64,000 nucleotides of DNA from Marinilactibacillus psychrotolerans (GTDB taxonomy: Bacteria > Bacillota > Bacilli > Lactobacillales > Carnobacteriaceae_A): NCBI RefSeq assembly GCF_900101525.1, contig NZ_FMZD01000003.1:117650-181649 (forward strand). The letters are read 5' to 3'. Of the stretch, positions 43,080 through 52,611 are shown in pieces. The notes beneath the pieces were generated by a model. It did no database searches and had not been told where the DNA came from. It saw only the letters and a program-made list of their open reading frames with translations. Each line of letters begins with the position of its first letter. Within the stretch, counting starts at the first letter, position 1. The translations under genes and the position numbers were made by a program.

Positions 43080-45164
43080 TTATTCTTTTATCTCAATCAT
43101 ACCAACAGTTTCTAATGGACAGTCATTCGGCACTTCATTTAGTGAAACAACTGTAAGTTCTGGAAAATTAAAGGTGATTAAATTCTTAACTGCTGGCCTT
43201 ATTTTAGGTGCAGTTAACAAGACATGCGGAACACCTTGAGCATTTAATGCTGAATGTTGCTGATTAATACTATCAAACAGTTTTGTGACAATCTGTGGCT
43301 GCAATACAGGTATTGAACCAGCAGAGGATTTCTGAATACTTGTACTTAATATCTCTTCTGTTTCTGGATGGATAGTTAAGACATTTAAGGTCCCTTGATC
43401 ATCAAAAAATGGTTTAACTATTGTTCTTTTTAAAGATTGTCTTACATATTCTGTTAATGTTTCTGGATCTTTAGTTGAACTTCCATAATCAGCTAATGTT
43501 TCTAAAATAGTTTCAAGGTCAGTGATTGCTACATTTTCTTGCAGTAAATGCTGCAATACTTTTTGTACATCTCCAAGTTGAAGAATATCCGGAATTAATT
43601 CGTCAATCACTACATTGTATTGATCTTTAATTCCCTCCAGCAATTCTTTAACTTCTTGTCTTCCCAATAATTCATGTGCATTGTTTTTAATGACCTCTTT
43701 TAAGTGGGTAATCAATACAGTCAACGGATCAACTACTGTGAAATCGTGTAGTTCAGCAATTTCTTTATTTTTAGCTGTAACCCAGAGAGCATCTAACCCA
43801 AAGGCAGGTTCAATTGCTGGTATACCTTCAAAATCAAATTCTTCAGAAGCTCCCCCAGGTTCTACCACTAAGAAACGGTCAGTATATAATTCACCGGATG
43901 CTACTTCATTTCCTTTTATCTTAATAACATATTCATTTTGTTCCATTTGTAAATTATCTCTAATCCGTATTGGATTTAATAAAACACCTTTTTCGTGAGA
44001 AAGTTGTTTTCTAACTGCAGCAATCTGATTTGTCAGATTAGATTCTTGATCTTCATTAGCTAAAGGAATCAAACCATAACCGATCTCAATAGCAATCCTA
44101 TCTACTTGGAAGCTAGCTACTGATTCTTCTTCTTTAGCAACAGGCTGGCTTTGTTCTACTAGTTGCTGCTGTATTTTTGCATCTTCGGCTTCTTGTTTTT
44201 GTCCTTCATTCACTAAATATCCTGCTGTTCCTAAAGCAACTCCAAGAATTAGAAATGGAAGGATAGGAAATCCTGGAATAATTGCAAAAATGATCATTAG
44301 AGCTGAAACGATGTATAAAACTTGAGGAACATTGAATAACTCTCTACCAATCGTATCCCCAAAAGCTTTTTCATTTGCTGTTCTTGTAACCAGAATACCA
44401 GAAGCCACTGAAATCAGTAATGAAGGGATTTGACTAACTAGACCATCCCCAATTGTAAGTTTACCGAAGTGTTCCAATGCTTCAATCATAGTATAACTGC
44501 CTTGCAAAGAATGAATTAATATACCACCAATCAAGTTGATAATGGTTATAACTAGACCTGCAATTGCATCACCTTTTACGAATTTACTGGCACCATCCAT
44601 GGAACCATAGAAGTTAGCCTCTTTTTCTAAATTAGATCTTCTCAATTTAGCAGCTTCTTCTGTAATTAATCCTGAATTTAAATCGGCATCAATAGCCATC
44701 TGTTTACCTGGCATTGCGTCCAAAGTAAACCTTGCTGAAACCTCCGCTACTCTACTGGCACCGTTCGTTACAACCAGCATTTGAACTAATACAATAATAA
44801 TAAAAATTACTGCTCCAACAATATAGTTGTTTCCGGCAACAAAATTAGCAAAAGTATCAATTACTTGACCTGCATCACCCTCACTTAGAATTAAACGAGT
44901 CGAACTTACATTTAATCCTAATCGAAACATCGTTGTTATCAGCAACAATGTAGGGAAACTCAAGAAATCTAAGACCGAATGTGTATATAAGGTTAAAACT
45001 AATATAGTAATTGCAAGTGAAATATTAACAACTAACAGAAGATCCAAGATGAAAGTAGGCATTGGGATCATAATGATTCCTATTATGGAAACAACAATAA
45101 AAGCAACAAATATATTCAAGTAATTGCCGATCCCAGATTTAGTTGATGTCGAAGCTTGATTCAT
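43080..45164 (-). CDS. flhA: Flagellar export apparatus protein FlhA
   Basis: About 694 residues. Eight membrane helices in the first 330, with the conserved cytoplasmic FHIPEP loop G-K-Q-M-A-I-D-A-D-L-N-S-G, then a long cytoplasmic domain that docks export substrates and chaperones. It couples proton flow to export. I use the ATG six bases after AGGAGA rather than the ATG six codons upstream. Between flhB and fliA. Confidence 0.96.
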   Translation of the reverse strand: MNQASTSTKSGIGNYLNIFVAFIVVSIIGIIMIPMPTFILDLLLVVNISLAITILVLTLYTHSVLDFLSFPTLLLITTMFRLGLNVSSTRLILSEGDAGQVIDTFANFVAGNNYIVGAVIFIIIVLVQMLVVTNGASRVAEVSARFTLDAMPGKQMAIDADLNSGLITEEAAKLRRSNLEKEANFYGSMDGASKFVKGDAIAGLVITIINLIGGILIHSLQGSYTMIEALEHFGKLTIGDGLVSQIPSLLISVASGILVTRTANEKAFGDTIGRELFNVPQVLYIVSALMIIFAIIPGFPILPFLILGVALGTAGYLVNEGQKQEAEDAKIQQQLVEQSQPVAKEEESVASFQVDRIAIEIGYGLIPLANEDQESNLTNQIAAVRKQLSHEKGVLLNPIRIRDNLQMEQNEYVIKIKGNEVASGELYTDRFLVVEPGGASEEFDFEGIPAIEPAFGLDALWVTAKNKEIAELHDFTVVDPLTVLITHLKEVIKNNAHELLGRQEVKELLEGIKDQYNVVIDELIPDILQLGDVQKVLQHLLQENVAITDLETILETLADYGSSTKDPETLTEYVRQSLKRTIVKPFFDDQGTLNVLTIHPETEEILSTSIQKSSAGSIPVLQPQIVTKLFDSINQQHSALNAQGVPHVLLTAPKIRPAVKNLITFNFPELTVVSLNEVPNDCPLETVGMIEIKE

Positions 45165-45187
45165 CTTGATTCTCCTATTCATGGTTT

Positions 45188-46255
45188 TTAAATTTTAGTT
45201 TTTTTACGTTTTTCAGCTTGGAAAACAAGAGCTAATATTTCAGCGATAGCCTGATAGAGTTCTATCGGAACTGGATCACCTGGATCTACATCTTTATATA
45301 AAGCTCTCGCAAGTGGTCTGTTTTCAATCATAGGTACTGCTTTTTCTGCAGCTCTATCTTTCATACGAAGTGCCATCAAGTCCTGCCCCTTAGCAAGCAT
45401 TATTGGAACCTCATCAGTTTTTTGATCATATCTAATTGCAATGGCAAAGTGAGTGGGATTCGTTATAAGTACTGTTGCATCATCTACGTCAGAAATTTTC
45501 CCGCTTAATAATTCTCTATAGCGAGCTTTCCTCTGTGATTTAATCTGCGGATCTCCTTCCATTTCTTTATATTCATCTTTAATTTCCTGCATGGACATCA
45601 TCAATTCTTTGTTGTGTGAGTATCTTTGGAACACAAAATCAGCGACGCCTAATACGGCTAAGAAAATCGCAAGATTAAAGGCTAGTCTAGAAACTAAATC
45701 AATCATTAGAGGGAATATGTTTGCTGATCCTATGCTTCCCGAATTCATAATCATGAGTCCTGAATGATATAAGGTGTAAAGAGTAAATCCTACAACAATA
45801 AATAACTTAGCTAAATTTTTAAATAATCCAAATGCAGCTTTTTTCCCGAAGATATTTTTAAAGCCTGATATTGGATTGAGTTTTTTCAGACTTGGTTTAA
45901 TTGGATCAGCGGTAAGCATAAAACCTACTTGTGCTAAATTTCCGAAAACAGCTGTCAAAAATGCAATTATTAAAAATGGTGCAGATAAAATCAAAAAGTA
46001 TAAAATTGCTTTAGATCCAATATTACCTAATTCATTATGTATATTTTGGACATCAAAGCCATTTTTCAGCATATTCTGTAAAAATACAAATGCTCGTTGA
46101 AATACATAAGTAGCCAGTCCAGTGAAAGCTAAAGCAAAAATACCAAAAGATAAAGCAGATGATAAATCTTGACTTTTAGGTACCTGTCCCTTTTTGCGAG
46201 CGTCCCTAAGCTTTTTCGGGGTAGGTTTTTCGGTTTTTCCATCTTTCTCTGCCAC
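45188..46255 (-). CDS. flhB: Flagellar export switch protein FlhB
   Basis: 355 residues. Four membrane helices, the N-terminal E-K-T-E-x-P-T-P-K-K-L-R-x-A-R-K-K-G and the autocleavage site N-P-T-H near residue 267, intact, in the cytoplasmic domain. It switches export from rod/hook to filament substrates. It follows fliR with a 25-bp gap. Confidence 0.97.
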   Translation of the reverse strand: MAEKDGKTEKPTPKKLRDARKKGQVPKSQDLSSALSFGIFALAFTGLATYVFQRAFVFLQNMLKNGFDVQNIHNELGNIGSKAILYFLILSAPFLIIAFLTAVFGNLAQVGFMLTADPIKPSLKKLNPISGFKNIFGKKAAFGLFKNLAKLFIVVGFTLYTLYHSGLMIMNSGSIGSANIFPLMIDLVSRLAFNLAIFLAVLGVADFVFQRYSHNKELMMSMQEIKDEYKEMEGDPQIKSQRKARYRELLSGKISDVDDATVLITNPTHFAIAIRYDQKTDEVPIMLAKGQDLMALRMKDRAAEKAVPMIENRPLARALYKDVDPGDPVPIELYQAIAEILALVFQAEKRKKTKI

Positions 46256-46280
46256 TAGAACTCACCTCACAAATTAAACA

Positions 46281-47048
46281 TTAATTACTTAAAGAATCTA
46301 GGAATTGATTCATATATTTGATCATCTCAGGAAAGATTTCCGAGATGTTTTCCATTAACATAGGTAAAAATATAAACATGAATACTAAACTTACTAATAT
46401 CTTCATAGGTATACCTAAAATCAGCACATTGATTTGAGGAACAGTTCTAGAAATTAGAGCTAAGGTTAGTTCTGATAATAGCGCTACTATAATAAATGGA
46501 ATTGCTAAGCTCAAAGCTATTTCAAACACATGTCCAAACAACTTTACTATTCCTTCAACACCAAAACTATTAAAAATAATCTGATTTAAAGGAACATACT
46601 CGAATGATTTTACTAAACTTCTAATTACAAGATGATGAATGTTAGCAATAAAGAATATAGAAATTGAAATCCAATAATAGATCCTTCCGAAATTTGATGC
46701 ACTCACACCAAGAGATGGATCATAGATTTGACCCATTGAAAAACCAACTTGAAAATCAACCAATGAGCCTGCAATATCAACTGCTGTAAAAAATAGAATG
46801 GTTATGTATGCTAATGCCATACCAATAAATAGTTCCTTGATACCCAATATTAAGAAAACTATTATAGAAAAAGGTGTTTCAACTGGATCTATGAACCCCA
46901 TTACCGTAAAAGACAATGCCAGCGATATTCCTAATTTAGCAACTTGTGGAAAAGCTTTATTAGAAAAACCGGGACTTAAAGAAATAAAAGTCGTAATACG
47001 AATTAATATTAATAGAAAATGCTCTACCTGATCTATCATACTGATCAC
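46281..47048 (-). CDS. fliR: Flagellar export protein FliR
   Basis: 255 residues with about six membrane helices; part of the export gate with FliP and FliQ. Family features are I-R-I-x-x-F-x-S-L-S-P-G-F near the N-terminus and the S-M-G-Q-I segment with D-P-S-x-G. The first GTG overlaps the fliQ stop (GTGA); the ATG three codons later is an alternative start. Neither has a clear ribosome site, pointing to coupled translation. Confidence 0.95.
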   Translation of the reverse strand: MISMIDQVEHFLLILIRITTFISLSPGFSNKAFPQVAKLGISLALSFTVMGFIDPVETPFSIIVFLILGIKELFIGMALAYITILFFTAVDIAGSLVDFQVGFSMGQIYDPSLGVSASNFGRIYYWISISIFFIANIHHLVIRSLVKSFEYVPLNQIIFNSFGVEGIVKLFGHVFEIALSLAIPFIIVALLSELTLALISRTVPQINVLILGIPMKILVSLVFMFIFLPMLMENISEIFPEMIKYMNQFLDSLSN

Positions 47049-47308
47049 AATCCGGCGATGATAGTGAATAATCGTTCAGTAAATGAGATTAACGTATTTA
47101 ACATAAAATTGCCTAATAAAACAAGTGTTAACAGTATTGCAAATAATTTGGGAACAAAACTTAACGTTTGTTCTTGGATTTGGGTTGTAGCTTGTAAAAT
47201 ACTGACAACTAAACCAATAACTAGAGCAATAATCAATACAGGAGCCCCTACACGTAACATCACGAGAAACGCATCTTGTAAAACATCTAGTACATTTTGT
47301 GTTGTCAT
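47045..47308 (-). CDS. fliQ: Flagellar export protein FliQ
   Basis: 87 residues, two membrane helices, with the G-x-P-V-L-x-I-x-L-V-I-G-L motif and Q-I-Q-E-Q-T-L-S-F-V-P-K in the loop. I start at the ATG nine bases after GAGAGGA because it gives the usual FliQ length; an in-frame TTG upstream overlaps that site. Its stop overlaps the fliR start. Confidence 0.95.
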   Translation of the reverse strand: MTTQNVLDVLQDAFLVMLRVGAPVLIIALVIGLVVSILQATTQIQEQTLSFVPKLFAILLTLVLLGNFMLNTLISFTERLFTIIAGL

Positions 47309-47334
47309 ATCATAAAATCCTCTCAAATAATTTT

Positions 47335-48000
47335 TTAATAAAAACTGCTGACTAAAGACTCAACTACCAGGTACCAACCATCTACCATCACAAATAATAA
47401 TAATTTAAACGGTAAAGAAATCATAACAGGAGATAGCATGAACATTCCCATAGACATAAGAATACTCGAAACGACAACATCAATTACTAAGAATGGAATA
47501 AATATCAAAAAACCAATTGTAAAAGCTGTCCTTAATTCACTAATAGAAAAAGCTGGAATAATGGTTGTCAAAGGTAAGTCTTGTGGCGTTTCTGGATAGT
47601 CTTCTCCAGATAAATCTACAAATAATTCTATGTCACTTGTTCGAGTTTGATCTAACATAAAATCTTTAATTGGTTTCTCGGCTTCTACAAATGCTTCTTC
47701 TCTTGACAAGTCACCTTCCAACATAGGAGTCAGTGCTACGTCATTAACTTCTTCATAGACAGGTCGCATCACAAAGAGTGACAGGAATAAAGCTAAGCCT
47801 ATTAATACTTGGTTCGGCGGAGTTTGTTGTGTACCCAAAGCATTTCTAGTAAAAGAAAGCACGACGATCATTCTTGTAAAGCTTGTAGTTAATACTAAGA
47901 AAGAAGGAATCAATGCGATTAATAGAAGCAGTAGATACAAATCGATGACTTCAGAAGATTCACCAGTATTTGAGAATACATCTACTAAATTGTCCACCAT
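47335..48000 (-). CDS. fliP: Flagellar export protein FliP
   Basis: 221 residues. Membrane helices at the N- and C-terminal ends flank an extracytoplasmic region; the conserved L-x-x-x-T-S-F-T-R-M-I-V-V-L-S-F-x-R-x-A-L-G-T-Q-Q-x-P-P-N motif is intact. Core of the export gate. It follows fliO closely. No long cleavable signal peptide is evident. Confidence 0.97.
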   Translation of the reverse strand: MVDNLVDVFSNTGESSEVIDLYLLLLLIALIPSFLVLTTSFTRMIVVLSFTRNALGTQQTPPNQVLIGLALFLSLFVMRPVYEEVNDVALTPMLEGDLSREEAFVEAEKPIKDFMLDQTRTSDIELFVDLSGEDYPETPQDLPLTTIIPAFSISELRTAFTIGFLIFIPFLVIDVVVSSILMSMGMFMLSPVMISLPFKLLLFVMVDGWYLVVESLVSSFY

Positions 48001-48015
48001 AAAATAATTCCTTTC

Positions 48016-48408
48016 TTAGTCTCCCTTAAAAGAGTCCTCATACTTTTTCTTTAAATGCTTATACTTACTTTTCAAGTCACCGGATATTTTCTTAATGTCA
48101 GTTATACTTTTCGTATTTTCTGCTTGTTGATGGAGCCGTATTTGAATCTCTTCTTTTTCTTGTTGCGAAAATTCCTTTATAACTTCATTTCCATGTTCAC
48201 TGAAGCTCATTAACATATATTGCGCTCCTACTTGCACGATACATAAGGAGGAACTTTTTGATACAGGTACGCGTTCGATTATTTTGATTGCTTTACTTCG
48301 CACTTGATTCATTCTATCTAATCTTTTCAATAAGAAATTAGCTAATATAATGATCAGTAAAAGAGCAAACAACATTTGAATAAATTGATCTACACCTACA
48401 CCTTGCAT
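48016..48408 (-). CDS. fliO: Flagellar biosynthesis protein FliO (FliZ of Bacillus)
   Basis: 130 residues: one N-terminal membrane helix (about 8–26), then a cytoplasmic domain with I-K-I-I-E-R-V-P-V-S-K-S-S-S-L and a lysine-rich coiled coil. FliO helps assemble the FliP ring. In Bacillus it follows fliM, fliY and cheY; here it follows fliL directly with a 35-bp gap. ATG with GGAGG. Confidence 0.88.
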   Translation of the reverse strand: MQGVGVDQFIQMLFALLLIIILANFLLKRLDRMNQVRSKAIKIIERVPVSKSSSLCIVQVGAQYMLMSFSEHGNEVIKEFSQQEKEEIQIRLHQQAENTKSITDIKKISGDLKSKYKHLKKKYEDSFKGD

Positions 48409-48443
48409 CTTATTCCTCCTGTATTTATGTCGTTAAAGGTTAT

Positions 48444-48935
48444 TTAATCCTGAGTTAGAATATTCGTAATGTAGACTTTATGGATAATATCTTTTCCAAA
48501 TGCTTCATTTATACGATTTTTCAAATCATTTTTTATTACAAAAGAATTATCTTCTCTTTTTAGTAGCGTATCAATGTTTTCATTTGAAACAACATGAATA
48601 ATTGCATCCCGAACTTTTGCTATCTCTTTCCCTATCAATTCTTCAGCACCTTCTTCATAACTACTGACAGATACTTCCAATTTGACTATCGCTGTGTCAT
48701 CACCATTTTTATCAGGTACGTTAATCAGAAACTCATCTAATGGCACTTGAACCTCTACTGGTTCAGGCTCTTCAAAAAATTTACTGATAAAAGGTATTTC
48801 ACCCGAACCGCTCATGAGTGAATACCCAATAAAACCTCCTAATAATAGGATAACAATGGCCAGGGCAATAATTATTATTTTACTTTTACTACCCTTACTT
48901 TTTGTATTTTCTGCTACTGTAGGATTATTCGCCAT
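48444..48935 (-). CDS. fliL: Flagellar basal body-associated protein FliL
   Basis: 163 residues with an N-terminal basic tail, one membrane helix (about 20–40) and an extracytoplasmic domain with the L-D-E-F-L-I-N-V-P motif and the C-terminal I-x-x-V-Y-I-T-N-I-L-T-Q sequence. FliL surrounds the stator. Its start overlaps motB by 11 bases. Confidence 0.93.
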   Translation of the reverse strand: MANNPTVAENTKSKGSKSKIIIIALAIVILLLGGFIGYSLMSGSGEIPFISKFFEEPEPVEVQVPLDEFLINVPDKNGDDTAIVKLEVSVSSYEEGAEELIGKEIAKVRDAIIHVVSNENIDTLLKREDNSFVIKNDLKNRINEAFGKDIIHKVYITNILTQD

Positions 48936-49719
48936 TGTCTACTTCCTCTCTATCTTCATACATAATAATCACATTCACTCTTCTATTCAATGCTCTATTT
49001 TCATCAGAATCATTAGCTACTTGCGGGGAATGCTCTCCATAGCCTTTTGCAGCTAATCTATTCGGAGAGACCCCCCTTTCTTCACTTAAATAACGTAAAA
49101 CAGAGACTGCTCTTCCTGTAGATAATTCCCAGTTTGAAGAAAACTTAGAATTATTAATGGGAACATTGTCTGTATAACCTTCCACGACAATTTTATTATC
49201 AAAAAGATCAAATAAACCTGATAATTTACTTAATGTTTCTTCTCCAGAGGCTGTGATATCAGCATTGCCTGAAGTAAACAATATAGATTCCTGAATATCG
49301 ATATATACACCCTCAGTATCGCGAGAAATTGTTAAATCAGATTCAATTCCATTCTCAGCCATATACTTATTTGCTGTCTCATATAATTCTTGTACTTCTT
49401 GTGGAATGACATTTGTACTTTCAACACTTTCACTATCTTCTACTGTTAAATCTTCTGGATTAGCTTGATCAATATCTTCTACCTCAGTTGTGTTTAGATC
49501 AGAGATAGTACTGCCATTATCTTCCAGTATCGAGTCATTACTGCTACCTGCCAGAGCAACTCGAAGCGACTCAGCGACTGCTTTAAATTGTTCTTCACTC
49601 ACTGATGACATTGAAAATAACAGAACAAAGAATGTTAGTAATAAAGACATCAGGTCAGAATATGTGGCCATCCATGCGGGTGCTCCGCTTGACTTAGCTT
49701 TTTTCGGTTTTCTTGCCAT
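48925..49719 (-). CDS. motB: Flagellar motor stator protein MotB
   Basis: 264 residues. A single membrane helix with the proton-carrying Asp in A-T-Y-S-D-L-M-S-L-L-L-T-F-F near residue 22, a serine- and acid-rich linker, then an OmpA-like peptidoglycan-binding domain (about 130–255) with G-Y-T-D-N-V-P and N-R-R-V. The helix (L-L-T-F-F-V-L-L-F) looks like H+ rather than Na+ type, but ion choice is not decided by this alone. It follows motA by 24 bp, inside the flagellar operon. Confidence 0.95.
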   Translation of the reverse strand: MARKPKKAKSSGAPAWMATYSDLMSLLLTFFVLLFSMSSVSEEQFKAVAESLRVALAGSSNDSILEDNGSTISDLNTTEVEDIDQANPEDLTVEDSESVESTNVIPQEVQELYETANKYMAENGIESDLTISRDTEGVYIDIQESILFTSGNADITASGEETLSKLSGLFDLFDNKIVVEGYTDNVPINNSKFSSNWELSTGRAVSVLRYLSEERGVSPNRLAAKGYGEHSPQVANDSDENRALNRRVNVIIMYEDREEVDNGE

Positions 49720-49743
49720 TTGACTCCCTCATTTACTACATCT

Positions 49744-50547
49744 TTATTTTTCAGAAACTGCTGCTACTGCTTCGTCTTCAAGCTTGGTTGTCTTGAGCTC
49801 TTTTTGTGAAATAAAGCTTTGAAGTTTCTGTTCGATTACTCGTGGATTTTCTCCCCTTTGAAGCGCAAGTACTCCTTCGAGAATCATTTCGTTCGTTTTC
49901 AACTCATTCCCCGTTTGCATTTCTAGATTTTTAGCTAATGGAATGAATATGATATTAGCTAAAAAGCTTCCGTACAAAGTTGTCAATAAAGCTGTAGCCA
50001 TTCCCGCACCAATTAGTGAAGGATCTTGAAGATCTCCCAGCATAGCAATAAGTCCAATTAGTGTACCAATCATTCCAAATGCTGGAGCATATTCTCCCCA
50101 TTTACTAAAGACTTCTTGTCCCTCTGAATGTCTATTTTCAGTTTGTTCAAGTTGTACAGTCATCAGTTCTTTAATGGTGTCTTCATCTGTTCCATCAACG
50201 ACCATTTCCAGTCCATATTTGAGTAATGGATACTGCAGTTCTTTAATATCTCCTTCGATTGATAGGATTCCTTGAACTCTAGATTTTTTTGTGATTTCAA
50301 TAATCTTATCTATTAAAGCTACTCGATCGTTATCTGGTTCAATAATTAATTTCATTACTAAACTTGGAATTTTTTTCATCGTTTCAATCGGAAAACTGAT
50401 CATTAAAGCGCAAAAAGAACCTAAAAGTGTAATGATCAGAGATGGAACATCAAAAAATCCTGCTAGTGGACCACTGGATGACATAGCATATATGATCAAT
50501 CCAATACCTGCAATCATACCAATGATAGGTGTAAAGCTTCGTTTCAT
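49744..50547 (-). CDS. motA: Flagellar motor stator protein MotA
   Basis: 267 residues, four membrane helices. The cytoplasmic loop has the charged residues for contact with FliG, and the later helices contain P-A-F-G-M-I-G-T-L-I-G-L and G-A-G-M-A-T-A-L-L-T-T-L-Y-G. ATG overlaps the flbD stop (ATGA). Its partner FliG is in this window but FliM and FliN are not. Confidence 0.95.
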   Translation of the reverse strand: MKRSFTPIIGMIAGIGLIIYAMSSSGPLAGFFDVPSLIITLLGSFCALMISFPIETMKKIPSLVMKLIIEPDNDRVALIDKIIEITKKSRVQGILSIEGDIKELQYPLLKYGLEMVVDGTDEDTIKELMTVQLEQTENRHSEGQEVFSKWGEYAPAFGMIGTLIGLIAMLGDLQDPSLIGAGMATALLTTLYGSFLANIIFIPLAKNLEMQTGNELKTNEMILEGVLALQRGENPRVIEQKLQSFISQKELKTTKLEDEAVAAVSEK

Positions 50548-50747
50548 TCTTTTACCTCCCAGGGGTTGCGATAAACCTGATTTTTAAATTGGATAACTTT
50601 ATCTCTAATTTCTTCAGGTGTCTCTTGAACCCAAATCGTCTTTTGATCAACCAGTGTAATCAAAGTATCGTACTCTTTTTCTACCCTATAGATCAGATCA
50701 CAATTAAGATAAAATTCTTTTCCAGCTAAAGATTTTAAAAGAATCAT
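50544..50747 (-). CDS. flbD: Flagellar protein FlbD (SwrD)
   Basis: 67 residues with the family pattern L-x-G-K-E-F-Y-L-N, then L-I-Y-R-V-E, D-T-L-I-T-L and V-x-E-T-P-E-E-I-R-D-K-V. The Bacillus counterpart SwrD (YlzI) raises stator power. It sits between flgE and motA with an ATGA overlap to motA. Confidence 0.9.
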   Translation of the reverse strand: MILLKSLAGKEFYLNCDLIYRVEKEYDTLITLVDQKTIWVQETPEEIRDKVIQFKNQVYRNPWEVKE

Positions 50748-50797
50748 TTTATATCCTCTTTCTATTTTTGATCTTGAGTATTCAACTAATTTTTAGA

Positions 50798-51679
50798 TTA
50801 ACGTTTTAAGTTGATCAATTCTTGCAGCATTTCATCTGATGTTGTTATACTTCGAGAGTTTGCTTGATAAGCTCTACTCGCTACGATCATCTCTGTAAAT
50901 TCACTCGCCAAATCAACATTAGACATTTCAGTAAATCCAGAACGAATAATTCCATAACCATCATCTGAAGGACCGCCAAGTTGTGGCTCCCCTGAGTTAG
51001 TAGTTGAATTGTATAAGTTACTGCCTGCTTTTTCTAAACCATCCGGATTTGCAAAATTGGATAATGCCACTCTACCTAAAACATAGGTATTTCCATCACT
51101 GTATGTAGCAATGATCGTACCCGTATTATCAATATTGTAATCTTGTAATTCGAGGCCACCCATAGTCTGATTAATTTGAATGGGGCTTAATGTAGTGGGT
51201 AAATCTCCACTATTATAACCAGCTTCTGGCGTCATGCCGCCTGCTGGAACGTATCCCATTACTTTATATCCGTTTGCTGAGGTAAGGTTTCCATCATAAT
51301 CAATTGTAAATCCACCATCACGCGTATAATTAACATTTTCTCCAGTACCATTCTCACTAACTACAAAGAAAGATTTATCTCCATTTTGTATAGCAAAATC
51401 CAACCCTCTACCTGAATATTGGAGTGAGCCACCTTGCATTAACATATTAGTAGCTGCAACTTGAGTTCCTAACCCAACTTGTTGAGCATTAATTCCACCT
51501 CGACCGTTATTATTCGGTCCTTGTGCTGCAGCATTTGTTTGAGAAATCATGTCTTGGAATGAAACCTTTTGTGATTTAAAGCCCGTTGTATTCACGTTAG
51601 CGATATTATTAGAGATTACATCCATTTTAGTTTGTTGGCCTTTCATACCAGTGATACCAGAATATAATGATTTTAACAT
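50798..51679 (-). CDS. flgE: Flagellar hook protein FlgE
   Basis: 293 residues, short for FlgE but normal for Bacilli. Motifs: L-Y-S-G-I-T-G-M-K-G-Q-Q at the start, N-N-I-A-N-V-N-T-T-G-F-K, T-R-D-G-G-F-T-I, and the C-terminal S-N-V-D-L-A-S-E-F-T-E-M-I-V-A-S-R-A-Y-Q-A-N. The middle domain matches a simple hook core. Position after flgD and TIGR02530 supports the hook call over rod. ATG with AGGAGG. Confidence 0.93.
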   Translation of the reverse strand: MLKSLYSGITGMKGQQTKMDVISNNIANVNTTGFKSQKVSFQDMISQTNAAAQGPNNNGRGGINAQQVGLGTQVAATNMLMQGGSLQYSGRGLDFAIQNGDKSFFVVSENGTGENVNYTRDGGFTIDYDGNLTSANGYKVMGYVPAGGMTPEAGYNSGDLPTTLSPIQINQTMGGLELQDYNIDNTGTIIATYSDGNTYVLGRVALSNFANPDGLEKAGSNLYNSTTNSGEPQLGGPSDDGYGIIRSGFTEMSNVDLASEFTEMIVASRAYQANSRSITTSDEMLQELINLKR

Positions 51680-51767
51680 TTTGAATCCTCCTATTATTAT
51701 CTATAGTTGTTTTGAGATGTCTCTAAATCAGTCAGTCAATAGAGAAAAGCCCCTTTTTCAGTCCAGC

Positions 51768-52157
51768 TTATACATCCCTTTTTACTTGGATTGCACTATC
51801 AATATTTGTTACTTCATGCATTTCATCTGATTTCAATGCTGTAATGACTTTGCGATTTTTTATACTCGCAATCAAAGCTAAGTCATCATACAAAATTAAT
51901 GACTGTTTAGAGCCTTTTTCAGCTAGCGTTTGAACAGCTTCTTCTAAATTACTTAAATCCGTTTTGTCTAATGAAATGCCATGTTGGTCTAGTCTTTTCT
52001 GTGCATGATTAGAAAATGTTACTTTATGTTCACTATCTACGTTTTTTAATGCATCTTCGATAAATGAGCCGAACTGACGATTTACTGAAACAGAAGGATG
52101 ATTTAATTTAAAAGAATGTGATGAAGGTTCTTTAGGTCCTGTAAGTTTATCAATCAC
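51768..52157 (-). CDS. Flagellar operon protein of the TIGR02530 family
   Basis: About 129 residues with the hallmark F-S-N-H-A-Q-K-R-L-D-Q-H-G-I and N-R-K-V-I-T-A-L segments. The family is found between flgD and flgE in Firmicutes; function unknown. The first in-frame TTG lacks a ribosome site. I prefer the GTG that overlaps the flgD stop as GTGATTGA, consistent with coupled translation. An 88-bp gap precedes flgE. Confidence 0.85.
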   Translation of the reverse strand: MIDKLTGPKEPSSHSFKLNHPSVSVNRQFGSFIEDALKNVDSEHKVTFSNHAQKRLDQHGISLDKTDLSNLEEAVQTLAEKGSKQSLILYDDLALIASIKNRKVITALKSDEMHEVTNIDSAIQVKRDV

Positions 52158-52584
52158 TTGCAGTCCCAACTTCGACAATATTGTTTAATGAATAAGTTTT
52201 ACCATTAACTTGTATCGTAGCGTAACCACTATCGAATTTTACTTTTTCTACCACACCTTTTACTAACTGATCTTCCTCTGTTTTAAGTGAAACTTCTTTA
52301 CCTACCATGCCTAAAGCCTGTTGTTGTTGAGTCATTAGCATCGTCGTCTGCATAGTTTTTGTTAATTCCTGCATTGAATCCAACATTCCAAACTGAACCA
52401 TCTGACCAATATAATCCGTTTCTCCACCGCCACCGCCGCTTCCGCCGTCTAAGGATGGCATACTCATTGCATTCGAGATAATATACAAAAATTGTTCCAT
52501 GTCTAGATCTGAATTCTTCTTTGTTTCATCTTCTGGTACTACTTTTTCGAGCGATCCAATAGTCATTTGAGAAGGTACATTCAT
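52150..52584 (-). CDS. flgD: Flagellar hook capping protein FlgD
   Basis: 144 residues. The N-terminal part has F-L-x-I-I-S and the Y-I-G-Q-M-V-Q-F-G-M-L-D-S-M-Q-E-L helix; a poly-glycine linker with five consecutive G lies before it. The C-terminal half has G-x-V-x-x-V and G-K-T-Y-S-L. It is short compared with enteric FlgD, as in other Bacilli. ATG with AAAGGAG. Confidence 0.92.
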   Translation of the reverse strand: MNVPSQMTIGSLEKVVPEDETKKNSDLDMEQFLYIISNAMSMPSLDGGSGGGGGETDYIGQMVQFGMLDSMQELTKTMQTTMLMTQQQQALGMVGKEVSLKTEEDQLVKGVVEKVKFDSGYATIQVNGKTYSLNNIVEVGTASD

Positions 52585-52611
52585 TTAATTAACTCCTTTC
52601 AAAATATTTAG

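Noticed and set aside
47019..47315. Plus-strand ORF of 98 codons opposite fliQ and fliR
   Set aside because: It lies antisense to strongly conserved export genes and has no start signals or known motif.
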